A stretch of 64,000 bases of DNA from GCA-002727615 sp964442655. Its GTDB lineage: Bacteria; Pseudomonadota; Alphaproteobacteria; TMED109. The stretch lies in NCBI GenBank assembly GCA_964442655.1, contig CAYTZM010000009.1, positions 8,719 through 72,718 on the forward strand. Reading direction: 5' to 3'. The translations under genes and the position numbers were made by a program. The notes beneath the pieces are model-generated. The model was not told the origin of the DNA, did not search any database, and worked only from the letters and a program-made list of their open reading frames with translations. Below, piece after piece: positions 1-8,743 of the stretch. Positions within the stretch are counted from its first letter, which is position 1; each line of letters begins with the position of its first letter.

Positions 1-44
1 TAGTTTTTCTATTATGTACGTTATATAAATTATTAGGTACTTTA

Positions 45-1634
45 ATGAGAGATATACATTTTCCAGGAAGATCACCTGTATATTCTTTATCAGGTATGGC
101 TGCAACATCTCACCCTTTAGCTACAAAATGTGCGTTAGATATTTTAGAGAAAGGAGGAAATGCAATTGATGCATCTATAACAGCAGCAGCAGTATTAGCA
201 GTCGTAGAACCTCACTCTACAGGCGTTGGTGGTGATTTATTTTGCTTATTATATCCTGCAAATAAAAAAAAGATTATAGCATTAAATGCATCTGGTAGAG
301 CACCACAAGCAGCGTCATTAGAAAAATTATTAAATTTGGGTTTGGAAGGAGATATCCCATTTCAAAGTCCACACTCAGTTAGTGTTCCAACAGGAGTTGC
401 TGGATGGGTTAAGTTGATTGAAGATCATGGGTCATTATCCATGAAAGAAGTTCTGGCTCCAGCTATTAAGTATGCAAGAGATGGATATATTGTAGCAGAT
501 GTAATAGCAGATGTTTGGAGAAGAGAAGAAGAAAAACTCTCAGTAGATAACGATTGTAGGGATATATTTTTACCTAATGGGAAAAGTTTAAAAGCAGGAG
601 ATATTCATTATCAACCGAGATTAGCTGATACATTAACCAGTATTTCAGAAAATGGAAGAGATGGTTTTTATATAGGTTCTGTAGCAAAAGATATGGTTAA
701 AAAATTAAATTCTATAGGTGGTCTACATACGATGGATGATTTTATAAATGCTGAAGCTAATTATGTTGATCCAATTTTTGCTAATTATCGAGGCTTTGAT
801 GTTTTTGAATGTCCTCCTAATGGTCAAGGAGTTATAGCCTTAATGATTATGAAGATATTAGAGGGTTTTGATTTTAAGGATATTGATCATGATTCTGCAT
901 TGAGAATACATTTGCAAGCTGAAGCTACGAAAATAGCTTATAGCCATAGAAGTCATTATTTAGCAGATCCAGAATTTTCTGATGTTCCAGTAGAAAAATT
1001 GTTATCTGATGAATATATAGAGAAATTAAGAAGTTTAATAAATATAGACAATTGTATAAATATTAATTATAGACCTGATTTACCTAAACATGAAAATACT
1101 GTTTATATTACTGTAGTAGATAAAAATAAAAATGCAGTTTCATTAATAAACTCTATATTTCATTCATTTGGAAGCGGAATTGTAGCTCCAGATTCAGGCG
1201 TTTTATTTCAAAATAGAGGTGCAAGTTTTGTATTAAAATCAAATCACCCAAATGTAATAGCTGGGGGGAAAAGGCCTATGCATACTATAATTCCTGCATT
1301 TGTTATGAAAAATAATAAACCTTTTATGTCTTTTGGAGTTATGGGAGGACATTATCAACCCATGGGACAAGCACATGTTTTATCTAATGTTATAGATTAT
1401 TCTATGGACCCTCAAAGTAGTTTAGATGCATCTAGGAGTTTTTATTTTGATGGAGTGTTAGATTGTGAAAAAACTATTTCAGTGGAAGTTAAAGATAAAT
1501 TGCAAAATTTAGGGCATAAGGTAAAAGAATGTGATTTACCTCATGGAGGAGGACAAATTATACAATTTTCTGAAAATGAGTCTCTTATTGGGGGATCAGA
1601 TCATCGAAAAGATGGGTGTGCTTTAGGTTTATAA
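45..1634 (+). CDS. ggt: Gamma-glutamyltransferase family protein
   Basis: Ntn-hydrolase that cleaves gamma-glutamyl bonds (glutathione or related amides) after self-cleavage into two subunits. The N-terminal block (about residues 17-65, ending in a GVGGD motif) is typical of the family. The segment NTVYITVVD carries the predicted autoprocessing and catalytic Thr at about residue 352, followed by the GSGIV and GGKRPMHT motifs of the small subunit. Its 529 residues fit the family. No signal peptide is visible, so unlike periplasmic GGTs this copy may be cytosolic. An AGG about 8 nt upstream supports the first ATG. It converges on the panE-like gene with one base between the stops. The exact substrate is unknown. 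Confidence 0.9.
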   Translation: MRDIHFPGRSPVYSLSGMAATSHPLATKCALDILEKGGNAIDASITAAAVLAVVEPHSTGVGGDLFCLLYPANKKKIIALNASGRAPQAASLEKLLNLGLEGDIPFQSPHSVSVPTGVAGWVKLIEDHGSLSMKEVLAPAIKYARDGYIVADVIADVWRREEEKLSVDNDCRDIFLPNGKSLKAGDIHYQPRLADTLTSISENGRDGFYIGSVAKDMVKKLNSIGGLHTMDDFINAEANYVDPIFANYRGFDVFECPPNGQGVIALMIMKILEGFDFKDIDHDSALRIHLQAEATKIAYSHRSHYLADPEFSDVPVEKLLSDEYIEKLRSLINIDNCININYRPDLPKHENTVYITVVDKNKNAVSLINSIFHSFGSGIVAPDSGVLFQNRGASFVLKSNHPNVIAGGKRPMHTIIPAFVMKNNKPFMSFGVMGGHYQPMGQAHVLSNVIDYSMDPQSSLDASRSFYFDGVLDCEKTISVEVKDKLQNLGHKVKECDLPHGGGQIIQFSENESLIGGSDHRKDGCALGL

Positions 1635-1635
1635 A

Positions 1636-2631
1636 TTAATCATTAGAGTCAATATAACATCCTGATTTAATAGCTAAGTTTTTAACTTCTTCATATATTT
1701 TGTCAATAGTAGGTGTTGGAATCCCAACAATTTTTCCTGCTTCTGAAACAGATTTAGTTAACGCATCTATCTCCATAGGCCTACCAAGTTCTAAATCTTG
1801 TAAAGTTGAAGTTTTATGAGCTCCTACTTTTCTAGTTCCATCAATTCTCTTTTCTAGACTGATTGAGAATTTTATGCCAAGTGCTTCTGCTACATTTTGT
1901 CCTTCAATCATCATTTTTCTTACTGTAGCGCAAGATTTTTTATTGTTAGCTATATCTTCTAGAGTTTCACCAGTTAAGGCGCTTATAGGGTTAAAGGCCA
2001 AATTACCCCATAATTTCATCCATATATCACTTCTTATATTTTTTCTTACGGGTGCTTTTAATCCAGATTCAATTAATATATTTGATAAATTTTTTGCACG
2101 ATCGGAAATTTCTCCGCTTGGCTCTCCAATAGGGAATCTATCTCCTTCCATATGATAGACAAATCCCGGTTTTTTTATTTCAGCAGCGGGATACACTACG
2201 CATCCCATAGCACGTTCCGGTTTAATATAATCCCATTGTAAATTCTTTGGATCTACAGATTTAAGCTTAAAATTTTCAAATTTATCATTACTTTTATAAA
2301 AATACCACCAAGGTAGACCGTTTACTGCTGAAACAACCATAGTATTTTCTTTTAAAAGAGGAGAAAGCATTTTTGCAGTTAATGCAGCTGAATGTGCTTT
2401 TAATGTTACAATTACAACATCTTGTTTTTTAAAATCACCAGGGTTATCACTTGCCTCAGGTTTGCAAAAGTATTCTTCATTACTTTCAGCGCTTTGCATT
2501 AAAAGTCCTTTATTTTTTATTGCCTTTAAATGGTTGCCTCTGCATATCAATGATACATTTATTTTATTTTTATGTAATAGAGCTCCTATGTAACTTCCAA
2601 TGGCCCCCGATCCAAATATACAGATATTCAT
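1636..2631 (-). CDS. panE: 2-dehydropantoate 2-reductase (ApbA/PanE family)
   Basis: NADPH-dependent reductase of the ketopantoate reductase family. The N-terminus carries the Rossmann signature IFGSGAIGSYIG (residues 4-15). The middle holds the substrate-side Lys-Leu-Asn type region (WMKLWGNLAFNP), and the C-terminal ApbA domain follows. The length of 331 is normal. Its ATG overlaps the stop of the upstream acyl-CoA ligase by 4 bp (ATGA), so the two are translationally coupled. That pairing is unusual for a pantothenate gene. It makes a reductase acting on another 2-oxo acid in the ligase's pathway a real alternative. Family assignment is firm; substrate is inferred. Confidence 0.82.
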   Translation of the reverse strand: MNICIFGSGAIGSYIGALLHKNKINVSLICRGNHLKAIKNKGLLMQSAESNEEYFCKPEASDNPGDFKKQDVVIVTLKAHSAALTAKMLSPLLKENTMVVSAVNGLPWWYFYKSNDKFENFKLKSVDPKNLQWDYIKPERAMGCVVYPAAEIKKPGFVYHMEGDRFPIGEPSGEISDRAKNLSNILIESGLKAPVRKNIRSDIWMKLWGNLAFNPISALTGETLEDIANNKKSCATVRKMMIEGQNVAEALGIKFSISLEKRIDGTRKVGAHKTSTLQDLELGRPMEIDALTKSVSEAGKIVGIPTPTIDKIYEEVKNLAIKSGCYIDSND

Positions 2632-4151
2632 TTTATACCCAATTTATCTGCTAAGCCTATTCTTTGTAGTTTCCCTGTAGGTCCCTTAGGAATTGCACCT
2701 AGTATTAATATTTTTCTGGGAATTTTAAATTTAGTAAGCCTACTTTTACAATAATTTTTCAATTCTTCTTCAGAACATTTAGTGTTTTCTTTTAATACTA
2801 CAGCAGCAGACAGGTCTTCGCCTAATTTTTCATGGGGTACAGAAAAGGCAACAGCTTGTTGGACATATTCATGGTCCATTAATATTTCATCAATTTCTTT
2901 AGGACTAATCTTTTCTCCTCCTCTGTTGATAATTTCTTTTATTCTTCCGCTTATTTTTAAATAACCTTCTTCATCAAAAATACCTTCATCACCAGTTAAA
3001 AACCATCCGTTATAAAAACTTTCAGAATTTGCCTTCTCATTATTTAAATATCCTTCCGTAACATTATCTCCTCTTATAATTATTTGTCCTTCAACATTAG
3101 ATATGTTTTTAATAATTTTTTTATTTTTTAAAAGTGCTACTTCTGGTCCTGCCTCTATACCTACAAATCCTGCTTTTCTATTTTTTGGAGGTAAAGGGTT
3201 TGATGTCATTTGATGTGCGGCTTCAGTCATTCCGTATGATTCAATCACGGATGTTTTAAAAGTATTTTCTAATTTTTCCATTACTATAGATGGTAAGGAA
3301 GCTGAAGAAGATCTAATAAATTTTAATGGATTATTTTGAATTATTTCTTTATTGCGCTCTGAACGTGCTAATATGGTTTGATGCATAGTGGGTACAGCAG
3401 TGTACCATGTAGGTTTAAAGTCATTGATCCATTTAAAAAATTGTAGCGCATCAAAACCAGAAGGAATTATGATAGAACCACCACTATAAATTGGTGCTAG
3501 AGTTGCTGCTATAAGGCCATGAATATGGAACATTGGCATAATATTTAAGCACTTATCATTTATATTTAATTTCAAAGTATGTGAAATATTTTTAGCTGAA
3601 GCTATTAGATTTTTATGCGTTAACGGCACCATTTTAGGTCTTGAAGTTGTTCCAGAGGTATGAAGTATCATTGCAATATTCTTATCTGAATATTCATTAT
3701 TAACAATTAAGTTTTTATCTGTAATATCAATATCTAAACTGGTAATTTTGTTAAGGCTTTTGCTCTTAAGATTAATTATTCTAATATCTAAGTCATTAGC
3801 AGCTTCACGAGCTAATGTAGATTTATTTTCTTCAATAATTACAACTTTTAGATCTAAGTCTTTAAAGTAAAATTTGAATTCTTCCTTAGTGAATGAAGGG
3901 TTTAAAGGACAGGAAATAAAGTTAGATGCGATAGATATAAAAGTTGCTGCCATACAAGAACTATTGCTTAAAACAATACCAATTTTGTCATTGGTATTAA
4001 GGCTTAAAGAGGATAATTGTACATAAGTTATATCAATATACTTTTTTAATTCATCGTAGGTTGTTTTTGCTTCATTAGGAGCTTCAAATACGGTATTTCT
4101 TCCATCACTCGAAGTTACTAAATCATATATAGTATTTTTTATAATTTTCAT
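2628..4151 (-). CDS. AMP-dependent acyl-CoA synthetase/ligase
   Basis: ANL-superfamily enzyme that activates a carboxylic acid to its CoA thioester through an acyl-adenylate. Visible motifs are the P-loop HTSGTTSRPK (about residues 165-174), SYGMTEAAHQM, the GWFLTGDEG hinge Asp region, and the C-terminal GPTGKLQR with the catalytic Lys. The string TSGTTSRPKMVPLTH resembles the oxalyl-CoA/malonyl-CoA synthetase branch more than the long-chain FadD branch, but this is an impression from one motif. It heads a two-gene operon with the panE-like reductase (4-bp overlap). It is divergent from the aminotransferase at 4212, so the 60-bp gap must hold both promoters. Confidence 0.85.
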   Translation of the reverse strand: MKIIKNTIYDLVTSSDGRNTVFEAPNEAKTTYDELKKYIDITYVQLSSLSLNTNDKIGIVLSNSSCMAATFISIASNFISCPLNPSFTKEEFKFYFKDLDLKVVIIEENKSTLAREAANDLDIRIINLKSKSLNKITSLDIDITDKNLIVNNEYSDKNIAMILHTSGTTSRPKMVPLTHKNLIASAKNISHTLKLNINDKCLNIMPMFHIHGLIAATLAPIYSGGSIIIPSGFDALQFFKWINDFKPTWYTAVPTMHQTILARSERNKEIIQNNPLKFIRSSSASLPSIVMEKLENTFKTSVIESYGMTEAAHQMTSNPLPPKNRKAGFVGIEAGPEVALLKNKKIIKNISNVEGQIIIRGDNVTEGYLNNEKANSESFYNGWFLTGDEGIFDEEGYLKISGRIKEIINRGGEKISPKEIDEILMDHEYVQQAVAFSVPHEKLGEDLSAAVVLKENTKCSEEELKNYCKSRLTKFKIPRKILILGAIPKGPTGKLQRIGLADKLGIK

Positions 4152-4211
4152 ATTTTGTAAATATCATCTATAATTTTTTAAATGATAATATATTAAGTAA
4201 AAGGAATTACA

Positions 4212-5564
4212 ATGTTAAAAGAAGTTAAATATCCAAATGAAGATATAAATCAAAATATTCCTAATGATTTAGAATCTTATTGGATGCCATATACTACCAA
4301 TAGAAGATTTAAGAAAAATCCTAAATTTTTTGTATCCGCTAAAGATATGTACTACACAACATCTGATAATAAAAAGGTACTTGATGGCATGGCTGGCTTG
4401 TGGTGCGTAAATGCTGGACATTGTAGACCAAGAATAGTTCAGGCAGTTCAAGAACAAGTGGCGGAAATGGATTACTCGACTGCTTTTAATATGGGACACC
4501 CGAAAGCTTTTACTTTAGCCAATAAGTTGGCGGAAATTTTACCTAAAGATATTGATAAAGTTTTCTATACTAATTCTGGTTCTGAAGCCGTTGATACAGC
4601 ATTAAAAATGGCTTTGGCTTATCACAATGCTAATGGGGATAGCAGAAGAATAAGACTAATAGGAAGAGCTCGTGGATACCATGGAGTGGGTTTTGGAGGA
4701 ATGTCTGTAGGCGGAATGGTGGTAAATAGAAAACAATTTCCTAATCATTTACCCGGAGTTGATCATTTACAAGATACGCATATTCCAGAGAAAAATGCAT
4801 TTTCAAAAGGACAACCAAAATATGGTGCAGAAAGAGCTCATTCTTTAATTGACTTAATAAATTTACATGATGCGTCTACCATTGCAGCTGTAATAGTTGA
4901 GCCTGTGGCGTGTTCAACTGGTGTTTTAGTTCCACCAATTGGGTATTTAGAAGAATTAAGAGAAATTTGTACAAAAAATGGAATTTTATTAATTTTTGAT
5001 GAGGTAATATGTGGTTTTGGTAGAATGGGTAAAGCTTTTGCTGCAGATAAATTTAATGTGATTCCAGATATTATGACTATGGCTAAAGGTATTACCAATG
5101 CCACTGTCCCTATGGGTGCTGTGGCTACTCATAAGAAAATTTATGATACTTTAATGACTGGTCCGGAGCATATTGTAGAATTATTTCATGGGTATACCTA
5201 TTCCGGACATCCGTTAGCTTGTGCAGCTGCTCTTGCTACTCTTGAAGAATATGAAGTTGAAAATCTTTTTGAAAAAGCAGAAAATATGGAATTATTTTTT
5301 CAGGAAAATGCTCATATGCTTAAAGACCTTGATAGTGTTGTAGATATTAGAACAATAGGTTTAGCTGCAGGAATAGAATTAAAATCAAGAGATGATGGCT
5401 TTGGTAAAAGAGCGTATGATGTTTTTGATAATTGTTTTGAAAACAATTTATTAACTCGTTTTACAGGAGAAACAATTGCTGTTTCACCACCATTAATAGT
5501 TAATAAAGACGAAGTAAAAATTATATTTGAAACTATTAGGTCTGCAATTTTAGAGGTTGAATAA
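4212..5564 (+). CDS. Class III omega-amino acid:pyruvate aminotransferase
   Basis: PLP-dependent fold-type I class III aminotransferase. The N-terminal 'YWMPYTTNRRFKKNP' region matches the beta-alanine/omega-amino acid:pyruvate transaminase branch. The PLP site has FDEVICGFGR upstream and the Schiff-base Lys at K292 in MAKGITNA. The C-terminal HGYTYSGHP block is also present. Its 450 residues are full length. An AAGGAA sits 5 nt before the ATG. The AhpD-like gene follows 18 bp downstream in the same orientation. The likely role is nitrogen recovery from beta-alanine, GABA or similar omega-amines. The precise amino donor cannot be read from the sequence. Confidence 0.88.
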   Translation: MLKEVKYPNEDINQNIPNDLESYWMPYTTNRRFKKNPKFFVSAKDMYYTTSDNKKVLDGMAGLWCVNAGHCRPRIVQAVQEQVAEMDYSTAFNMGHPKAFTLANKLAEILPKDIDKVFYTNSGSEAVDTALKMALAYHNANGDSRRIRLIGRARGYHGVGFGGMSVGGMVVNRKQFPNHLPGVDHLQDTHIPEKNAFSKGQPKYGAERAHSLIDLINLHDASTIAAVIVEPVACSTGVLVPPIGYLEELREICTKNGILLIFDEVICGFGRMGKAFAADKFNVIPDIMTMAKGITNATVPMGAVATHKKIYDTLMTGPEHIVELFHGYTYSGHPLACAAALATLEEYEVENLFEKAENMELFFQENAHMLKDLDSVVDIRTIGLAAGIELKSRDDGFGKRAYDVFDNCFENNLLTRFTGETIAVSPPLIVNKDEVKIIFETIRSAILEVE

Positions 5565-5582
5565 GATATAAGGGAGAGTGAT

Positions 5583-5978
5583 ATGGCAACTGTAAATTTA
5601 CTAGAAAAAGAACAGTCAACTGATAAAGTAAAGAAAGTATTTGATGATATAAGTGAAACACGAGGGGATAATAAAGTTAATAATATATGGAAAGCCTTGG
5701 CAAATGATCCTGATTTATTAGAGGCTACTTGGAATAGGTTAAAAAAAGTTATGGCACCTGGTGCTCTAGATCCAGTTACAAAAGAGTTAATTTATATTAC
5801 TGTTAGCATAATAAATGGATGTGAATATTGTATACATTCACATACTGCGATGGCGAGAAAAAAAGGAATGACTGAAGAAATGAGGAGTGAGTTGTTAGCG
5901 GTTATTGCAATGGCTTCTCAAACTAATGCTTTAGCCAATGCATATCAGATAGAGGTAGATGCAGATTTTAAGAAATAA
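5583..5978 (+). CDS. Carboxymuconolactone decarboxylase/AhpD-like protein
   Basis: Small all-helical protein of the CMD/AhpD superfamily, 131 residues. The CxxC motif with downstream His (GCEYCIHSH, Cys80, Cys83, His87) matches the redox-active AhpD-type site, suggesting a peroxidase or disulfide-reductase role rather than decarboxylation. It is preceded by a clear GGGAG Shine-Dalgarno (AAGGGAGAGTGATATG) and lies 18 bp after the aminotransferase, so the two are probably co-transcribed. It converges directly on metW with no base between stop codons. Partner and substrate are unknown. Confidence 0.78.
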   Translation: MATVNLLEKEQSTDKVKKVFDDISETRGDNKVNNIWKALANDPDLLEATWNRLKKVMAPGALDPVTKELIYITVSIINGCEYCIHSHTAMARKKGMTEEMRSELLAVIAMASQTNALANAYQIEVDADFKK

Positions 5979-6587
5979 TTATTTTTTTTTCTTTATTACA
6001 AATATACTTTCTTTAGAAAGTAGATTGTGCCAGTAGCTATATGGGTGAGCAAGTTTTTTAATTGTATGATCATTATTGGTATATGTTTCTTCAATTACTA
6101 TATTTAGTAATTTACATATTTTTATAAAATCTTTAATAGTGCATAAATGTATATTTTCAGTTTCATACCAGGGAGTTGATAGTGATTTTGTCATAGGCAT
6201 AGTACCATAAAATAGGATTTGTAAGCGGCATTTCCAATATCCAAAGTTTGGAATAGATACAATACATTTTCTTCCTATTCGAAGCATTTCAGTGAGCACA
6301 TTTTTTGGTTTGTGTGTAGCTTGAAGAGTTCTGCTGAGAATAACATAATCAAATGCATTATTTGAAAAATGTATAAGGTCAGTATCTGCATTCCCTTGAA
6401 TAACGGATAGTCCTTTTGTAAGACACTCTTGTACTCCTTTTTGACTTATTTCAATTCCTTGTCCATTAATATATTTTGTTTTTTCTAAAAATTTTAATAG
6501 TTGTCCATTACCACATCCTATATCTAGTACTTTTGACTTTTTAAGAATTAAATTTGATATTAAATTTTCATTAAGTTTATTAGTCAT
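5979..6587 (-). CDS. metW: Methionine biosynthesis protein MetW
   Basis: SAM-binding Rossmann protein of the MetW family, 202 residues. Motif I is VLDIGCGNGQLL (about residues 16-27) and the post-I acidic residue is in GIEIS. Later family-specific text includes SIPNFGYWKCR and PWYETENIHLCT. MetW works with MetX in homoserine acylation in many proteobacteria. Here its ATG lies inside the metX reading frame (8-bp overlap), the classic metXW arrangement. The 'RxxQ' and WHNL C-terminal region is intact. The pairing with MetX makes the assignment very secure. Confidence 0.93.
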   Translation of the reverse strand: MTNKLNENLISNLILKKSKVLDIGCGNGQLLKFLEKTKYINGQGIEISQKGVQECLTKGLSVIQGNADTDLIHFSNNAFDYVILSRTLQATHKPKNVLTEMLRIGRKCIVSIPNFGYWKCRLQILFYGTMPMTKSLSTPWYETENIHLCTIKDFIKICKLLNIVIEETYTNNDHTIKKLAHPYSYWHNLLSKESIFVIKKKK

Positions 6588-7722
6588 CTTTATTATTTAT
6601 TCCTTTTTTGGAAGCAGCACCTGCAATAAAGCCAGTTAATGTTTTATAAAACTCTTCTACTTTTAATAGAAAACTATCATGTCCTTTTTCTGAAACTATT
6701 TCAATAAAACTGACATCAGCTGCTGTTTGATTGAGAGCTTTCACTATATTAAGGCTTTCAGCGGTTGGAAATAACCAATCACTTGTAAATGTAATTAGTA
6801 AAAATCTGCATTTTGTATTTTTAAATGCTAAAGATAAATTGCCATTAAATTCATTGGTTAAATCAAAGTAGTCCATAGCACGTGTAATATAAAGATAGCT
6901 ATTGGCATCAAATCTCTCAACAAAGGAACTACCTTGGTGTCTTAAATAACTTTCTACCTGAAAGTCCGCATCAAAACCCCAAGATAAAACTTTACTTTGT
7001 AAATCTCTTCCAAATTTTTTTTGAAAAGCTCCCTCTGACAAGTATGTTATATGAGCAATCATTCTTGCAACAGATAAACCGTGTTTTGCTTTATTATTAG
7101 TTTTATAGTAATTGCCTTCTAGCCAGTTTGGATCATTCATAATAGCTTGTCTTCCAACTTCATGGAATGCAATATTTTGTGCAGAGTGTCTGTAAGATGC
7201 TGCTATAGGAATTGCAGTATAAACTCTTTCAGGATAGCTAGCAGACCATTGTAAAACTTGCATACCCCCCATAGAACCTCCTATAACTGAAAACAATTGT
7301 TCTATTTCTAAATGATCTATTAATTTTAGTTGTAAGTTAACTATATCTTTAATAGTAAATATAGGAAAATTCATCCCATATTCTTTTCCTATTTTAGGGT
7401 TAATAGATGAAGGTCCTGTAGTTCCCATACATCCTCCTAAAACATTAGAACAAATGATAAAAAATTTATTAGTATCTAGAATTTTATTTGGGCCTATTAA
7501 ATCTTTCCACCACCCATCTCTATTAGTAACGGGATTTTTTCCAGCAGCAAATTGATCTCCTGTTAAAGCATGGCATACTAATATGGCATTAGACTTATTA
7601 TTATTTAATTTACCCCAAGTATTATATGCAATACTTGCAGAATTTAAAGTTTGCCCACCTTCTAAATTTAATTTTATAGGACCAAATATTTCTTTTTTAC
7701 TATTTATATTTTTTTTATTAAT
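6580..7722 (-). CDS. metX: Homoserine O-acetyltransferase MetX, probable ATT start
   Basis: Alpha/beta-hydrolase acyltransferase that makes O-acyl-homoserine for methionine synthesis. From 7428 downwards an ATG-initiated frame encodes only 282 residues, but the same frame is open up to 7749. The upstream part encodes conserved MetX sequence (LTGDQFAAGKNP, DGWWKDLIGP, ICSNVLGGCMG), so the ATG at 7428 is internal. The extension has no ATG, GTG, TTG or CTG. The best start is ATT at 7722, with AAAGGAAAG just upstream, giving 380 residues, the normal family length. Ser in GGSMGG (about residue 150), Asp in TSDWLFP and His in GHDSF form the triad. It overlaps metW by 8 bp. Exact start is inferred. 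Confidence 0.88.
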   Translation of the reverse strand: MNKKNINSKKEIFGPIKLNLEGGQTLNSASIAYNTWGKLNNNKSNAILVCHALTGDQFAAGKNPVTNRDGWWKDLIGPNKILDTNKFFIICSNVLGGCMGTTGPSSINPKIGKEYGMNFPIFTIKDIVNLQLKLIDHLEIEQLFSVIGGSMGGMQVLQWSASYPERVYTAIPIAASYRHSAQNIAFHEVGRQAIMNDPNWLEGNYYKTNNKAKHGLSVARMIAHITYLSEGAFQKKFGRDLQSKVLSWGFDADFQVESYLRHQGSSFVERFDANSYLYITRAMDYFDLTNEFNGNLSLAFKNTKCRFLLITFTSDWLFPTAESLNIVKALNQTAADVSFIEIVSEKGHDSFLLKVEEFYKTLTGFIAGAASKKGINNKDD

Positions 7723-7759
7723 TTTTCTTTCCTTTAAATATTTTTCTCTTTAAAAAAAG

Positions 7760-7765
7760 ATTATA
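7760..7765 (-). promoter_or_regulatory. Candidate -10 box for metX
   Basis: On the minus strand the text CATATAATC contains TATAAT at 7765-7760, about 38 nt before the proposed metX start. No convincing -35 element is seen 17 bp upstream. The 118-bp gap between metX and the divergent chorismate mutase gene also holds an (AT)n run near 7798-7811. I looked for a SAM-II-like riboswitch, common upstream of alphaproteobacterial metX, and saw no GC-containing stems that could form it. Confidence 0.35.
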
Positions 7766-7840
7766 TGTAATCATAATGGTTATTTTTATATTTATAATAT
7801 ATATATATATAATTTAAGTTTTTTATAATATTTATGGAAT

Positions 7841-8743
7841 ATGGTTATGCCCTCGAAAATAACTAAAAGTAAAGATATTATTGATAAAAGTTTATTGAAA
7901 AATAAATTCAGGAAAGATTTGAATATAAGTCTTTATAGAAAAAAAATAGATAAAATAGATATCAAACTTCATGATTTAATTATGAAGAGGGCTATATATG
8001 TTAAAAATATTGCTAAGGAAAAGAAAAAAAATGTTAAAGGAAAGGTTAGTATTTATCGTCCTTCAAGAGAACATGAAATATTTGAAGATTTATTAAGACG
8101 ACATAAAGGTGATTTTCCTTTAAAGGTTTTAATTAAAATTTGGAGAAATTTAATTGGTGGATATATTTCACTCCAAGGGGATCTTAAAATTTCTTATGAT
8201 ATTACTTTAGAAACTTTAGTTAAGGATTATTTTGGTGTTACTATGGTTTATAAAAAAATTAATAGTATTAATAAGTCATTGAACCAGTTGAATAGGAATG
8301 GTTTAGATATTCTAGTTGTTCCTTTTCCTAATAATAAACAAAAATGGTGGCTATCTTTAACAAAGTTTAAAAGTTTATTTATAATAGGTTCAATATCTGA
8401 ATCCATTTTTGAAAAACCGAAGGCAGTTATTCTTGGAAAGCAAGACATGGAGTATACTAAAAAAAATAATGTAATATATATGATTACATTAGAACATAAA
8501 AAATCTCATCTATTAGAGAAATATATTAAACAAAAAAAATATATTTTAATAAGTAAAGGCAAAGTTGATGAGAAGTATGCTGCATTATTATTTTCAAGTT
8601 TATTAACTACACGTGAAGAAGCCAATCATAATTTATATTTATTAAAAAATAGTGAATTTAAAAGAAGTAAGATAAGAATAATAGGAACAATTCCTTATTT
8701 AAGTGAGAAAGAATTAAATGCAAGAAAAAATAAAGTTCAATAA
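7841..8743 (+). CDS. Chorismate mutase (AroQ type) with uncharacterised C-terminal region
   Basis: About residues 34-110 form an AroQ helical chorismate mutase domain: the IDKIDIKLHDLIMKR helix, then RPSREHEIFEDLLRR and IWRNLIGGYISLQG, matching the two ends of the catalytic helices. It converts chorismate to prephenate for Phe/Tyr. The remaining 190 residues are Lys-rich, and I cannot assign them to prephenate dehydratase or ACT with confidence. The gene overlaps tyrC by 26 bp. In many alphaproteobacteria a hisC-like aminotransferase lies between these two genes; here it is absent. The start may be 7841 or the in-frame ATG at 7847; neither has a strong Shine-Dalgarno. Confidence 0.8.
   Translation: MVMPSKITKSKDIIDKSLLKNKFRKDLNISLYRKKIDKIDIKLHDLIMKRAIYVKNIAKEKKKNVKGKVSIYRPSREHEIFEDLLRRHKGDFPLKVLIKIWRNLIGGYISLQGDLKISYDITLETLVKDYFGVTMVYKKINSINKSLNQLNRNGLDILVVPFPNNKQKWWLSLTKFKSLFIIGSISESIFEKPKAVILGKQDMEYTKKNNVIYMITLEHKKSHLLEKYIKQKKYILISKGKVDEKYAALLFSSLLTTREEANHNLYLLKNSEFKRSKIRIIGTIPYLSEKELNARKNKVQ

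Noticed and set aside
7426..7428. ATG at 7428 as the metX start
   Set aside because: It lies inside the conserved VLGGCMGTTGP motif; the frame and family sequence continue upstream to about 7722.
7798..7811. (AT)n run as a CRISPR or satellite
   Set aside because: A single short dinucleotide run in an AT-rich promoter gap. No CRISPR-like repeat-spacer pattern exists anywhere in the window.
7750..7840. Possible SAM riboswitch upstream of metX
   Set aside because: The gap is almost pure A/T and I could form no GC-containing stems or pseudoknot.
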